Notes under the pieces: model-generated
Seen by the model: the letters and a program-made list of their open reading frames with translations, nothing else
Database searches by the model: none
What the model was told of the DNA's origin: nothing
Shown here: positions 1 to 8,659 of the stretch, piece after piece
How positions within the stretch are numbered: the stretch's first letter is position 1
How the letters are laid out: the number at the start of each line of letters is the position of its first letter
Made by a program: the position numbers and the translations under genes
Assembly: GCF_003053745.1 (NCBI RefSeq)
Contig: NZ_QAYE01000001.1
Location: 124,001 to 188,000, forward strand
Length of the DNA: 64,000 nucleotides
Source: Sphingomonas faeni
GTDB taxonomy: Bacteria; Pseudomonadota; Alphaproteobacteria; Sphingomonadales; Sphingomonadaceae
Direction of reading: 5' to 3'

Positions 1-34
1 AGCCGAAGAAGCACAGCATCGTGGCTTCAAGCAT
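1..34 (-). CDS. 5' end of a probable DUF3325-type small membrane protein (cut by window edge)
   Basis: An ATG on the minus strand at position 34 overlaps the stop codon of the PepSY gene and opens a frame reading MLEATMLCFFG before the window ends. Only 11 codons are visible, so no domain can be shown. In many proteobacterial siderophore-receptor loci the order is DUF3649, PepSY membrane protein, DUF3325, and a hydrophobic start here fits the third member. The assignment rests on context and the overlapping start, not on visible homology. Confidence 0.35.
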   Translation of the reverse strand, partial: MLEATMLCFFG

Positions 35-1586
35 GAACGGTCTCCGAGAGTGTTTTGCGGATCTTTGCGACGGGTTTGCTTCGGGACGAGCGCCATGCAC
101 CGAGCGCCAGCAGGGCGGCGACCGCGAGCATGGCGACGTCGAATGCCGCGAACAGCGTGTCGCCCGACAGCATCGATCCGGGCAGCCCGCGCGATGTGGT
201 GAGCGTATCGGCCACCGGGATCGCCGCGAACGTTAACGCGCCGATCGCGAATCCCTCGGTCCACGCGCGGGGCGCCGGCCGTAGCAACTGGAGGACCGCA
301 ACGCCGCCCCATACCCAGAACATCGTCGCGACTTCGGTATCGGCGCGGTTCGCGGCGTCCGCCGGGATCAGGCGGTTGGCGAGCAGATAAGCGGCCATCC
401 CGATCGGCAGGCCGGCGATGACGCCGATGTTCAGCCGCTCGACCAGCTTCAGTCCGAAGAACGGCGTCGCACCCGGCTTGCGACGCTTGGCGGTCCACAG
501 CAGCAGCCCGGTTCCGACCATCGCCGCACCGGTCAGCCCCAGCACAAAATACGCCCAGCGCAACGCAGGGCTCGCGAACTGCGCGACGTGCAGCCCGAGC
601 ATCACGCCCGCGGTGGCGAGCGCGGGCCCGACATCGGCCGCGCCCTCCAGGAACCGTCCGTCGCTGCCCGCATAGGTGACCGACGGCCCGCGCCCGTTGA
701 GCGAGGCGCTCGAATGGCGGTACAGCGTTACGGTACTCGCGGCATCGTTCGGGTTGCGCACCACGACGGTCGCCACGGATGCACCGAAGCGCCGCTTCGC
801 ATCGGCGACCAGCGGGCCAATCGCGACCAGCGGAGCCGGCGTACCCGTCGCCTCGCGCTCGGTCGGCGTGCCGAACGCGGCTTGCGCGAAATCGGCGGGC
901 TTGGCGTAGTTCGCGACGACCGGCCACGGCATGTACATCGCCACCAGCGTGATCAGCCCGGTATAGGTGATCATCGCGTGATACGGCAGCGCCAGCACCG
1001 CGGACACATTGTGCGCGTCGAGCCAGCTACGCTGCCCCTTGTTCCAGCGCAGCGTGAAGAAGTCGGCGAAGATGCGCTTGTGCGTGATGACGCCGGACAC
1101 GATCGCGCCAAGCATGAACATTGCGCACAGCCCGGCCAGCCAGCGTCCCCAGGGATGCGGCAATTGCAGCTGGAAATGGAAGCGATAGAAATGCTCCCCG
1201 CCGCGCGTCTCGCGGGCGCGCACGACGTCGCCGGTCGCGGGATCGAGCACGATCTCGGGCGCGCGACGCTTGGCGGCCTTGGGGTCCGGCTTGCGCTGTT
1301 CGAAGATCCGCGTGACCGCAGTCCGCGCATCGGGAAGGTAGATATACCATTGGATGTCGTCCGCGCCGACTCGTTGCAGGTGCGTTACCGCAGTCTGTGC
1401 GGCGTGTGCGGTGGAGACGGGCGTCGCGCGGAACTCGGGCTGCATCCACTGCGTGATCTCGGGCCGGAAATAGCTCGCGGTTCCGGTCAGGAACATCGCG
1501 AACAGGATCCATCCCGCCAGCAGCCCCAGCCAGCCGTGGATCCACGCCATGCTCTGGCGCAGCGTAGTTCCGACCGCCGAGGTCAT
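27..1586 (-). CDS. PepSY-associated transmembrane protein, putative siderophore-iron utilisation
   Basis: Predicted 519-residue inner-membrane protein. The first helix follows HGWLGLLAGWILFAMFLTG near residue 13. A periplasmic PepSY-like segment comes next, and at least six more hydrophobic segments fill the C-terminal half. PepSY_TM proteins of this size accompany TonB-dependent siderophore receptors and several are proposed ferric-siderophore reductases; a reductase role here is inferred. The start at 1586 was chosen because its ATG overlaps the TGA of the upstream DUF3649 gene (ATGA), suggesting translational coupling. A longer frame reaching 1685 would lie inside that gene. It is probably co-transcribed from the promoter region near 1913-1995 and so likely iron-regulated. 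Confidence 0.85.
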   Translation of the reverse strand: MTSAVGTTLRQSMAWIHGWLGLLAGWILFAMFLTGTASYFRPEITQWMQPEFRATPVSTAHAAQTAVTHLQRVGADDIQWYIYLPDARTAVTRIFEQRKPDPKAAKRRAPEIVLDPATGDVVRARETRGGEHFYRFHFQLQLPHPWGRWLAGLCAMFMLGAIVSGVITHKRIFADFFTLRWNKGQRSWLDAHNVSAVLALPYHAMITYTGLITLVAMYMPWPVVANYAKPADFAQAAFGTPTEREATGTPAPLVAIGPLVADAKRRFGASVATVVVRNPNDAASTVTLYRHSSASLNGRGPSVTYAGSDGRFLEGAADVGPALATAGVMLGLHVAQFASPALRWAYFVLGLTGAAMVGTGLLLWTAKRRKPGATPFFGLKLVERLNIGVIAGLPIGMAAYLLANRLIPADAANRADTEVATMFWVWGGVAVLQLLRPAPRAWTEGFAIGALTFAAIPVADTLTTSRGLPGSMLSGDTLFAAFDVAMLAVAALLALGAWRSSRSKPVAKIRKTLSETVHA

Positions 1587-1912
1587 GGACGAACGCCGAG
1601 CAGCCAGAGCAGGCCGCCGCCAAAGGTCGCGATCCCCCACACTGCGGCTGCTACTCGCAAAAGTCGGTGTTCGTGGAAGCACCATAAGGCGATGCCGGCA
1701 TAGATAGGGAACGACAGGATCATGCCCCAGCTCGTCGCTTCGACGCGCGCGATGGGCAGCAGGCGCGCAATCAACGTCGCCAGCACGGCCGCCGCGGCAT
1801 AGCCGCCGACCAAAGCCGTAAGGCTTCGGAACGCCATGCTCCAGACGAGCGGACGCACTCTTCGGCCCGACGGAAAAGGGCCGGCTTTCAGGATCCGGCC
1901 GTGCATGAACAT
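1583..1912 (-). CDS. DUF3649-type small membrane protein in siderophore locus
   Basis: A 109-residue protein with three hydrophobic segments (SLTALVGGYAAAAVLATLIA, then WGMILSFPIYAGIALWC, then VAAAVWGIATFGGGLLWLLG). Size and position between a TonB siderophore receptor and a PepSY membrane protein match DUF3649 proteins, often annotated as iron transporters although no mechanism is established. It is the first gene of a minus-strand operon, divergent from the receptor gene with about 80 bp between them. An internal ATG two codons in (position 1906) is an alternative start. Confidence 0.65.
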   Translation of the reverse strand: MFMHGRILKAGPFPSGRRVRPLVWSMAFRSLTALVGGYAAAAVLATLIARLLPIARVEATSWGMILSFPIYAGIALWCFHEHRLLRVAAAVWGIATFGGGLLWLLGVRP

Positions 1913-1958
1913 TTTGTCATTTTTCCTTGCCGCGCTTCCAAACCGCCTTTAGCGGGCT

Positions 1959-1980
1959 TTGCGAGTCATTATCAATATCA
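1959..1980. promoter_or_regulatory. Candidate Fur-type iron box between divergent iron genes
   Basis: The AT-rich stretch tgcgagtcattatcaatatc stands out in this high-GC DNA. Its core TCATTATCA resembles the central part of the classical Fur box (GATAATGATAATCATTATC). It sits 16 bp before the receptor start and about 45 bp from the divergent DUF3649 start, where a repressor could control both directions. The match is only partial and was judged by eye. Confidence 0.4.
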
Positions 1981-1995
1981 AAGTGGGTATCGCTT

Positions 1996-4290
1996 ATGCG
2001 GGGACGTTTCATGGTCGGGATGCTGTTGGGGACAGCGTTGGGCAGCATCGCAGTGCCGGCATTCGCAGCCGAGCATGTGCCTGCCCCGGCAGTCGTCGGC
2101 GCGGTCGACCCTGCGCCGACGGACGATGATATCCAGACGCGCCAGGACGAGATCGTCGTCAACGGCGAGCGTATCCGCAAGACCGGCAGCACCGGCACCA
2201 AGACCGAGACGCCGCTGATCCGCACGCCGCAGGTCATCACCAGCATCGACGAGAAGGAATTGACGCTCCGCAACGCGCTGTCGATCAACCAGGCGCTCGG
2301 CTATGTCGCGGGCGTCTCGCCCAACCAGCGCGGTAACGTCGCCACCCGCTACGATCAGCTTTACGTCCGCGGCTTCGCGCCCGGCCAGTATATGGACGGG
2401 ATGCGGCTGCTCGGCGGCGTCTATTCCACGCCGCAGATCGACTTTCACCTCGTCGAGCGCGTCGACGTGATCAAGGGGCCGGCGTCGGTCCTCTATGGCA
2501 ACTCGACGCCGGGCGGCCTCGTCAACCTGACCAGCAAGGTCCCCTATGCGGAGTCCGGCGGTCGGATCGAGCTGGCGGGCGGTAATTTCGACCTGTTGCG
2601 ATCGGCGATCGACGTGAACCAGCCGCTCGACAAGGACCACAAATGGCTGTTCCGCGTCATCTCCGGCGCGGAGCGATCGGACGGGTTCGTCGCGATGACC
2701 GGCAACCGGCGCTATTATGCGCGGCCGATGCTGACCTTTGCGCCCGATGAGGCGACGAGCGTGACGCTGATCCTCAATTACCAGCGCGATCCGGAGTCTG
2801 CGTCGTACAGCGGCGTGCCGGTCTACGGCTCCGCGCTCGCCAATCCGCTTGGCCAGTTCGCGACCGACTTCAACGTGAGCGAGCCGGCGTACGAGGCGTT
2901 CGATCGCAAGCAGAAATCGGCCACGCTGCTGTTCCGCCACGACTTCAACGACAAGCTTAGCTGGGCGACCAGTGCGCGCTACCTCGACGTCGACCTCCAT
3001 TATCGCCAGATCTACCTTTCCGCGTTCGCCACGACCGGCACGGGCGCCAATCGCAACACCGATTTCTCGACGATCGTGCGCGGCGGCGGCGGGTCGGACG
3101 AATCGTTCCGGACGATCACGATCGACAACCACGCGACCGCGAAATTCGTGACCGGACCGTTGCAGCACACGCTGCTCGCGGGCGTCGACTGGCAGAACAA
3201 CCAGGGTAACAACGACCAGCAGTTCAACACCGGCGTCACCACCAATCCGGCGACCAGCATCCCGAACCTGAACCTGTTCGCGCCCGTCTATGGCGGCGTG
3301 CAGCCGAACTTCCCGCTCACCCAGACGCGCAGTTTCCGCAAGATCGACCAGGTCGGCGCCTATGTGCAGGACCAGATCGCGATCGGCGGGCTGCAACTGA
3401 TCGCAAGCGGCCGCTACGACTGGTACGATCAGACGACGGTGAACCGCAACGCCGCGGCAGGGGTGGCGAGTGGCGTGACGCGGCTCCACCAGACCGCGTT
3501 CACCGGCCGCCTCGGCGCGCTGTACGAGACGAAGTTTGGCCTCGCGCCGTTCGTCAGCTATTCGGAAAGCTTCGAGCCGCAGACCGGCACCGGCTTCGGC
3601 GGCGCATCGTTCGTGCCGGTCACCGGCCGCCAGTACGAGGCAGGGCTGAAATATCAGCCACGCGGCACCAACGCGCTGTTCACGCTGTCCGCGTTCGACC
3701 TGCGCCGCCAGAACGTGCCGACGACCGATCCGGACAACCCTAATTTCTCGATCCAGATCGGCGAGGTCGCGGTGCGCGGCATCGAACTCGACGGGCGGGG
3801 GGAGATCACGCCGGGCCTGACCGTCACGGTCGCCGGCACCTATACCGTCCCCGAAGTCACGAGAGGTACGCCGGTCGTCGGCACCGGCGACCAGCTGAGC
3901 GGCGTCACCGGTACCAAGCCCCTCGGCATATCCAAGTGGAGCGCGTCAAGCTTCGTCAACTACGACCTGTCACGTACCGGCGGCGGCGCGCTGTCCGGGT
4001 TCAATATCGGCGGCGGCGTGCGGTATGTCGGCAAGTCCGACGGCACCGCGACTCGGGTGGAGGCAAACCAGACGCTCACCACCCGGTTCCAGTCACCGGG
4101 CTATGTACTGGTCGATGCGGTGCTCGGCTACGATCTCGGCAAGTTCGACGAGTCGCTCAAGGGCCTGAGCCTGACCGCGAACGTCGCCAACCTGTTCGAC
4201 AAGCGCCACATCGCGAGCTGCTTCTTCGTCAACAGCTGTTACTTCGGCGCCTCGCGCACCGTCGTCGGATCGCTTCGCTTCAACTGGTGA
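1996..4290 (+). CDS. TonB-dependent siderophore receptor
   Basis: Predicted 764-residue outer-membrane receptor. The ATG at 1996 gives a clean signal peptide (MRGRFMVGMLLGTALGSIAV, then PAFA before AE); the frame also extends to 1927, but that would bury the signal. DEIVVNGERI near residue 45 is a TonB-box-like segment. A plug domain follows (SINQALGYVAGVSPNQR, LYVRGFAPGQYMDGMRLLGG, VERVDVIKGPASVLYGNSTP), then a 22-strand-type barrel ending in VGSLRFNW with the usual terminal aromatic residue. The plug motifs match the FhuA/FpvA-like siderophore receptor class. There is no N-terminal STN signalling domain, so this receptor probably only transports. The ligand cannot be told from sequence. Confidence 0.92.
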   Translation: MRGRFMVGMLLGTALGSIAVPAFAAEHVPAPAVVGAVDPAPTDDDIQTRQDEIVVNGERIRKTGSTGTKTETPLIRTPQVITSIDEKELTLRNALSINQALGYVAGVSPNQRGNVATRYDQLYVRGFAPGQYMDGMRLLGGVYSTPQIDFHLVERVDVIKGPASVLYGNSTPGGLVNLTSKVPYAESGGRIELAGGNFDLLRSAIDVNQPLDKDHKWLFRVISGAERSDGFVAMTGNRRYYARPMLTFAPDEATSVTLILNYQRDPESASYSGVPVYGSALANPLGQFATDFNVSEPAYEAFDRKQKSATLLFRHDFNDKLSWATSARYLDVDLHYRQIYLSAFATTGTGANRNTDFSTIVRGGGGSDESFRTITIDNHATAKFVTGPLQHTLLAGVDWQNNQGNNDQQFNTGVTTNPATSIPNLNLFAPVYGGVQPNFPLTQTRSFRKIDQVGAYVQDQIAIGGLQLIASGRYDWYDQTTVNRNAAAGVASGVTRLHQTAFTGRLGALYETKFGLAPFVSYSESFEPQTGTGFGGASFVPVTGRQYEAGLKYQPRGTNALFTLSAFDLRRQNVPTTDPDNPNFSIQIGEVAVRGIELDGRGEITPGLTVTVAGTYTVPEVTRGTPVVGTGDQLSGVTGTKPLGISKWSASSFVNYDLSRTGGGALSGFNIGGGVRYVGKSDGTATRVEANQTLTTRFQSPGYVLVDAVLGYDLGKFDESLKGLSLTANVANLFDKRHIASCFFVNSCYFGASRTVVGSLRFNW

Positions 4291-6447
4291 TCAGCGGACG
4301 TCGTCGACCGGCGCTGTCAGGATCACGCGCAAGCCGGGCATGTTGTCGTCCTGCTCGATCGTGCCCGACAGCCCGGCGACGATGGCGTTCATCATCCGGC
4401 TGCCGAAGCCGATCCGCGTCCCCGACTTGCCGACGCCCTGGTCCGCGACGATCAGCCGCAGTCGGTTGCGATGCTGTTCGAGGATGATGTGGATCGGCCC
4501 GGCACCGCCGCGATAGGCATATTTGCTCGCGTTAATGACGAGTTCGGTCAGCACCAGCCCGATGTTCACCGCGCGATCGGTGGCGACCAGCACGGGCGCG
4601 AGATCGAGCGTCATCTGCGCCGCCCAGTCCTCGCCTAGCGAGGTCTGCATGTCGCCCGCGAGTTCCTCGATATAGCGCGACAGGTCGACCGACTCGACCT
4701 GGTCGTCGCGGTACAGGCGGCGATGCACCAGCGCGACCGCGGCGAGCCTTGCCTGCGCCTCGGCGAGATGCTCCTTCACCTTCGCGTCGTCGGATGATTT
4801 CGCCTGCAACGACAGGAACGCCGCGACCAGTTGCAGACTGTTCTGCACGCGGTGATTGACCTCCTTCATCAGGACGTCCTTCTGCGCGATCAACGCATCC
4901 TTGTCGGCGAGCGTCCGTTGCAGGTCGGCGTTGAGCAGGCGCAGGCGCTGATTGATATGCGCGTCGTGGAACGCGCGGCGCAGGCGGTGCGCGGCCTCGA
5001 TCTCCTCGCGCGTCCAGCGCCGCGATCGACCGCTGACTGCCTGCGTCCAGGATTCGAACGACGTGCGCGGAGTCAGCACTGCGTTGGGATCGACCGACAC
5101 CGCCTTGTGCGGATTGCCGGCCCATTCGACCTCTTCGATCTGCTCGGCCCGGAACCACAACAGCACCGCTCCCTCGTCGACCAGTGGCAGCGCGAGCAAG
5201 CCGCTCGCCTGGGCACGGTAAGCTTCGGCGCGGGGCAACAGTGCCGACAGTTCATGCGTCGTGAACGGCTCGATCACACCCCGCGTGCGGGCCCATGCGG
5301 CGAGATCGAGAATGTCGTCCTTGCCGGGACACGACCCGTCGGTGTCGACGACCGTGCCCTCGACATAGGCGAAGCCGTCGCCGTCGAGCATCCGCCGGAG
5401 ATCGTCGCGCAACGCGGCGACGATGCTGCGCGGGGCCGGCTCGGTCGCGAGCTTGGGGATGACCGCATCCTCCGCCGCGCGCAGCCGCAGCCTTTCGCGG
5501 TACGTCTCCGCCTCTTCCTTCGCGCGGATCTGGCGCGCGAGCCCGCCGGCCAGGGTCGCCGACGCCGCGCGGATGTCGGGTGTCAGACCCTTCGGCGAGC
5601 CGTGATGGCAGGCGATCAGGCCCCAGAGCAGCCCGTCCTTGACGATCGAGATCGACGCCGACGCCGCCACGCCCATGTTGGCGAGATACCGCAGATGGAT
5701 CGGCGACACGCTGCGCAGCGCCACGTCGCTCAGGTCGAGCGTCTCGAACCCGGCCGGGCGGAGCACCGCGGGCGCGTAATCGATCGTGGGAATCGTCCGC
5801 GTCCGGTTGCGCACGTACAGCGCGCGCGCCTGTTTCGGAATGTCCGATGCGGGAAAATGGTGATTGAGGAAGGTGCCGAGCCCTGTCGCCTTGTCCTCCG
5901 CCATCACGCGGCCCGCCTCGTCGTCGAGGAAGCGATAGACCATGACGCGGTCGAAACCGGTCAACTGCCGGAACGCGGTCGCGGCGCGCTCGCACAACGT
6001 CTGGAGGTTGCTCGCGCGCTCGAACGTCATCGCCATCGCGTTGAGCCGGCCGAGCATTCCCGCCGCGGTGACGGGCTCCGCTTCGACGGGTTCGAGTTCG
6101 ACCAGCACGTGCTCGGCGGTGCGGTGAAGGGTGACGTCGAACCGTTCGGTCAGGCCCGCTACCGGCAGTCCGGCAAGTGCCACGCCAGCGACCGTGTCAT
6201 TGGCTATGAGTGTCGCACCGATGTCCTGTGCCAACAGCGCCGACAGGTCGCTGCCGAGCCAGTCGGGGGTCAGGCGAGTCTCGAGATCGCCCGCGCCCGC
6301 CACGACGGCCAGACTGGTCGCATCGGCAACGAGCAGCAGGCCATGCGGCTGGATCGCACCGGGGATGTGGATCGGCTCGCGGTCGCACGCATTGAGGTCC
6401 AGCCCCACGCCATCGGTGGAACCGGCAATATCGCTCGACGCGTTCAT
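4291..6447 (-). CDS. Bacteriophytochrome histidine kinase (PAS-GAF-PHY-HWE/HisKA_2)
   Basis: A 718-residue red/far-red photoreceptor kinase. Cys21 in ACDREPIHIPGAIQPHG is in the place of the biliverdin-linking cysteine of bacteriophytochromes. PAS is about residues 15-110, GAF about 140-300 with the PASDIP motif, and PHY about 320-500. The output module starts near 520: His532 in MKEVNHRVQNSLQ is the expected phosphoacceptor of the HisKA_2/HWE class, followed by an ATPase domain (LTELVINASKYAY, DQGVGKSG). No response regulator is adjacent. Chromophore supply could come from the heme oxygenase at 50640-51164. The stop codon directly abuts that of the convergent receptor gene with no spacer. 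Confidence 0.93.
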   Translation of the reverse strand: MNASSDIAGSTDGVGLDLNACDREPIHIPGAIQPHGLLLVADATSLAVVAGAGDLETRLTPDWLGSDLSALLAQDIGATLIANDTVAGVALAGLPVAGLTERFDVTLHRTAEHVLVELEPVEAEPVTAAGMLGRLNAMAMTFERASNLQTLCERAATAFRQLTGFDRVMVYRFLDDEAGRVMAEDKATGLGTFLNHHFPASDIPKQARALYVRNRTRTIPTIDYAPAVLRPAGFETLDLSDVALRSVSPIHLRYLANMGVAASASISIVKDGLLWGLIACHHGSPKGLTPDIRAASATLAGGLARQIRAKEEAETYRERLRLRAAEDAVIPKLATEPAPRSIVAALRDDLRRMLDGDGFAYVEGTVVDTDGSCPGKDDILDLAAWARTRGVIEPFTTHELSALLPRAEAYRAQASGLLALPLVDEGAVLLWFRAEQIEEVEWAGNPHKAVSVDPNAVLTPRTSFESWTQAVSGRSRRWTREEIEAAHRLRRAFHDAHINQRLRLLNADLQRTLADKDALIAQKDVLMKEVNHRVQNSLQLVAAFLSLQAKSSDDAKVKEHLAEAQARLAAVALVHRRLYRDDQVESVDLSRYIEELAGDMQTSLGEDWAAQMTLDLAPVLVATDRAVNIGLVLTELVINASKYAYRGGAGPIHIILEQHRNRLRLIVADQGVGKSGTRIGFGSRMMNAIVAGLSGTIEQDDNMPGLRVILTAPVDDVR

Positions 6448-6526
6448 CTACCCGAAACTCTCCTATCGAGCCTCGATCATGGAGCCCCCGGCGGAACAAA
6501 GCAAATACCCGCAGCGGGTTACGATA

Positions 6527-7507
6527 TTAATCTGAAGCAATATCGCGTGGCGCGGACTCGGCATAGCGCCGCGCGATTACGGCGCAGGCGATCAGCTGCA
6601 ACTGGTGGAACAGCATGACGGGCAGCAGGATCACGCCGACCTGCGCTGGCGGGAACAACACGCCCGCCATCGGCACGCCCGACGCGAGGCTCTTCTTCGA
6701 ACCGCAGAATTGCAGCACGATCGCATCCTCGCGCGGGAGCTTCATCAGCCGCGCAACGGCAAACGTCAGCCCAAGCACGAAGGCGAGCAGCGCGGCGCAC
6801 AACAGCCCGATCAGGATCAGGTCGCCGAGCGATAATTTGGTCCAAAGCCCCTCAACCACCGCGGCGCCGAACGCGCTGTAGACGACCAGCAGGATCGAGC
6901 CGCGATCGACCACCGTCAGCAGGCTCTTGTTGCGCGTCACCCACGCGCCGATCCAAGGCCGCAGCAGATGCCCGGCGACGAACGGCACCAGCAGTTGTAG
7001 CACGATCGCCTCGATACTCTCGATCGAGATCCCGCCGCTGCCCGAAGTGTTCATCAGCAGCGCGACCAGCGCCGGCGTGACGAGAATGCCGAGCAGGTTC
7101 GAGAACGACGCGCTGCACACCGCCGCCGCGACATTGCCGCGCGCAATCGCGGTGAAGGCGATCGACGACTGCACGGTCGAAGGGAGCAAGGTCAGGAACA
7201 GCAACCCGGCGGCGAGCGGCCCGGTCACGAACGGCAACGCGGTCAGCCCCAGCCCGAACAGCGGGAACGCAACGAAGGTGATGGCCAGCACCGCCAGATG
7301 CAGCTTCCAGTTGCGCAGCCCCGCCCAAATCGCATCGCGCGACAGCTTCGCGCCGTGCAGGAAAAACAGCAGGACGATGCCGATATCGGCGGCGTAACCG
7401 ACGATCGTCGCCATCTCGCCGCGGGCCGGCAACAGGCTCGCCAGCACGACGGTGCCGAGCAGCATCAGGATGAACGGTTCGAAGACCGCCAGGAACCGCC
7501 CGATCAC
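6527..7507 (-). CDS. Bile acid:sodium symporter-like (SBF/YfeH-type) transporter
   Basis: A 326-residue polytopic protein with about ten hydrophobic segments. Features include FFLHGAKLSRDAIWAGLRNW, TLLPSTVQSSIAFTAIARGN and FCGSKKSLASGVPMAGVLF, typical of the SBF-like (DUF4137/YfeH) branch of the bile acid/arsenite transporter fold. The GTG at 7507 is preferred because it overlaps the stop of the upstream deaminase gene (GTGA) and begins just before the first helix. An ATG-started extension to 7789 would overlap that gene by about 280 bp in another frame and is implausible. Substrate unknown; coupling to a purine deaminase hints at nothing specific. Confidence 0.82.
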   Translation of the reverse strand: MIGRFLAVFEPFILMLLGTVVLASLLPARGEMATIVGYAADIGIVLLFFLHGAKLSRDAIWAGLRNWKLHLAVLAITFVAFPLFGLGLTALPFVTGPLAAGLLFLTLLPSTVQSSIAFTAIARGNVAAAVCSASFSNLLGILVTPALVALLMNTSGSGGISIESIEAIVLQLLVPFVAGHLLRPWIGAWVTRNKSLLTVVDRGSILLVVYSAFGAAVVEGLWTKLSLGDLILIGLLCAALLAFVLGLTFAVARLMKLPREDAIVLQFCGSKKSLASGVPMAGVLFPPAQVGVILLPVMLFHQLQLIACAVIARRYAESAPRDIASD

Positions 7508-8526
7508 GGATGCGCCTTCACATAGGCGTCGAGCGTCGCGAGATGGCCGCTGAGCGCCTCGTCGTCGAGGAAGCTGCCGAGGAAGCTGTTGCGTGCCAGC
7601 GTCACGACCTGCTCGCGCGACAAGGTCTTCGCCCGCGCCGTCTGCCGGAAATTCTCGCCGATATAGCCACCGAAATACGCCGGATCGTCCGAATGGATCG
7701 TCGCGCGCAGGCCGAGATCGAGCATCCGGTCGATCGGATGATTCTCCAGCTTGTCGACGTTGCGCAGCGCCACGTTCGACAGCGGACACACGGTCAGCGT
7801 CATCGCGTCACGCGCCAACCGCGCGACCAGCGCCGGATCCTCCAGTGCGCGGTTGCCGTGGTCGATCCTGTCCACCTGCAGGATGTCGAGCGCCTCGTGG
7901 ATATAGGCGGGCGGGCCCTCTTCGCCTGCATGCGCGCACAGCATCAGCCCGGCATCCGCCGACGCGGCGAACACGCGCGCGAACTTCGACGGCGGATGGC
8001 CGACCTCGGACGAATCAAGCCCGACGCCGATGAACTGGTCGAGCCACGGCTCCGCCTGCGCGAACGTCTTGAACGCATCCTCCTCGTCGAGATGACGCAG
8101 GAAGCTCATGATCAGCCCCACCGACATGCCGTGCTTGGCCTGCGCCTCGTCGATCCCCGCGAACAGTCCGCACGCGACGACGTCGAAGGGAATGCCCCGA
8201 TGCGTGTGTGTCTGCGGGTCGAAGAAGATCTCGGCGTGGACCACGCCGTCCTGCGCGACGCGGTCGAAATAGGCGACCGCCAGATCGCGGAAATCCTCCT
8301 CGGTCTGCAGCACCGCGGCGCCCGCGTAGTAGATGTCGAGGAAGGTCTGGAGATTGGTGAAACTGTACGCCGCGCGGACGTCCTCGACGCTCTTGAACGG
8401 GATCGCGACCTTGTTGCGTTCGGCCAGCGCGAACATGAGCTCGGGCTCGAGGCTGCCCTCGATATGGAGGTGCAGTTCCGCCTTGGGCAGGTTCGTGATG
8501 AAGTCGTCGTTCGGGAAGGGGGTCAT
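7504..8526 (-). CDS. Adenine deaminase (adenosine deaminase-family fold)
   Basis: A 340-residue zinc amidohydrolase. AELHLHIEGSLEPE carries zinc-ligand His19 and His21; CAHAGEEG carries the third ligand and catalytic glutamate; HSDDPAYFGGY carries the metal-binding aspartate. The wording of these motifs (LDSSEVGHPPSKF, FFDPQTHTHRGIPF, HSDDPAYFGGY) matches the bacterial adenine deaminase subgroup typified by Pseudomonas PA0148 rather than true adenosine deaminases, so hydrolysis of adenine to hypoxanthine in purine salvage is the better guess. The start at 8526 has AGGACGG just upstream; the frame extends to 8577 without support. Its stop overlaps the GTG of the following transporter gene. Confidence 0.88.
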   Translation of the reverse strand: MTPFPNDDFITNLPKAELHLHIEGSLEPELMFALAERNKVAIPFKSVEDVRAAYSFTNLQTFLDIYYAGAAVLQTEEDFRDLAVAYFDRVAQDGVVHAEIFFDPQTHTHRGIPFDVVACGLFAGIDEAQAKHGMSVGLIMSFLRHLDEEDAFKTFAQAEPWLDQFIGVGLDSSEVGHPPSKFARVFAASADAGLMLCAHAGEEGPPAYIHEALDILQVDRIDHGNRALEDPALVARLARDAMTLTVCPLSNVALRNVDKLENHPIDRMLDLGLRATIHSDDPAYFGGYIGENFRQTARAKTLSREQVVTLARNSFLGSFLDDEALSGHLATLDAYVKAHP

Positions 8527-8659
8527 GATCCGTCCTGTCGCTTGGGTCGCGTCGGCTGCAACCATTCCGCCCGCCACGCACTACCGCAAGTGCGAAAGCC
8601 GTTGCATGACAATCCTGTCACGTTACCGAGCGCCGATACTTACGCGAAGGACACCATCG

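Noticed and set aside
4831..6618. 595-codon frame opposite the phytochrome gene
   Set aside because: Composition is the antisense of GC-rich codons; no signal, motif or ribosome-binding site, and the phytochrome on the other strand is certain.
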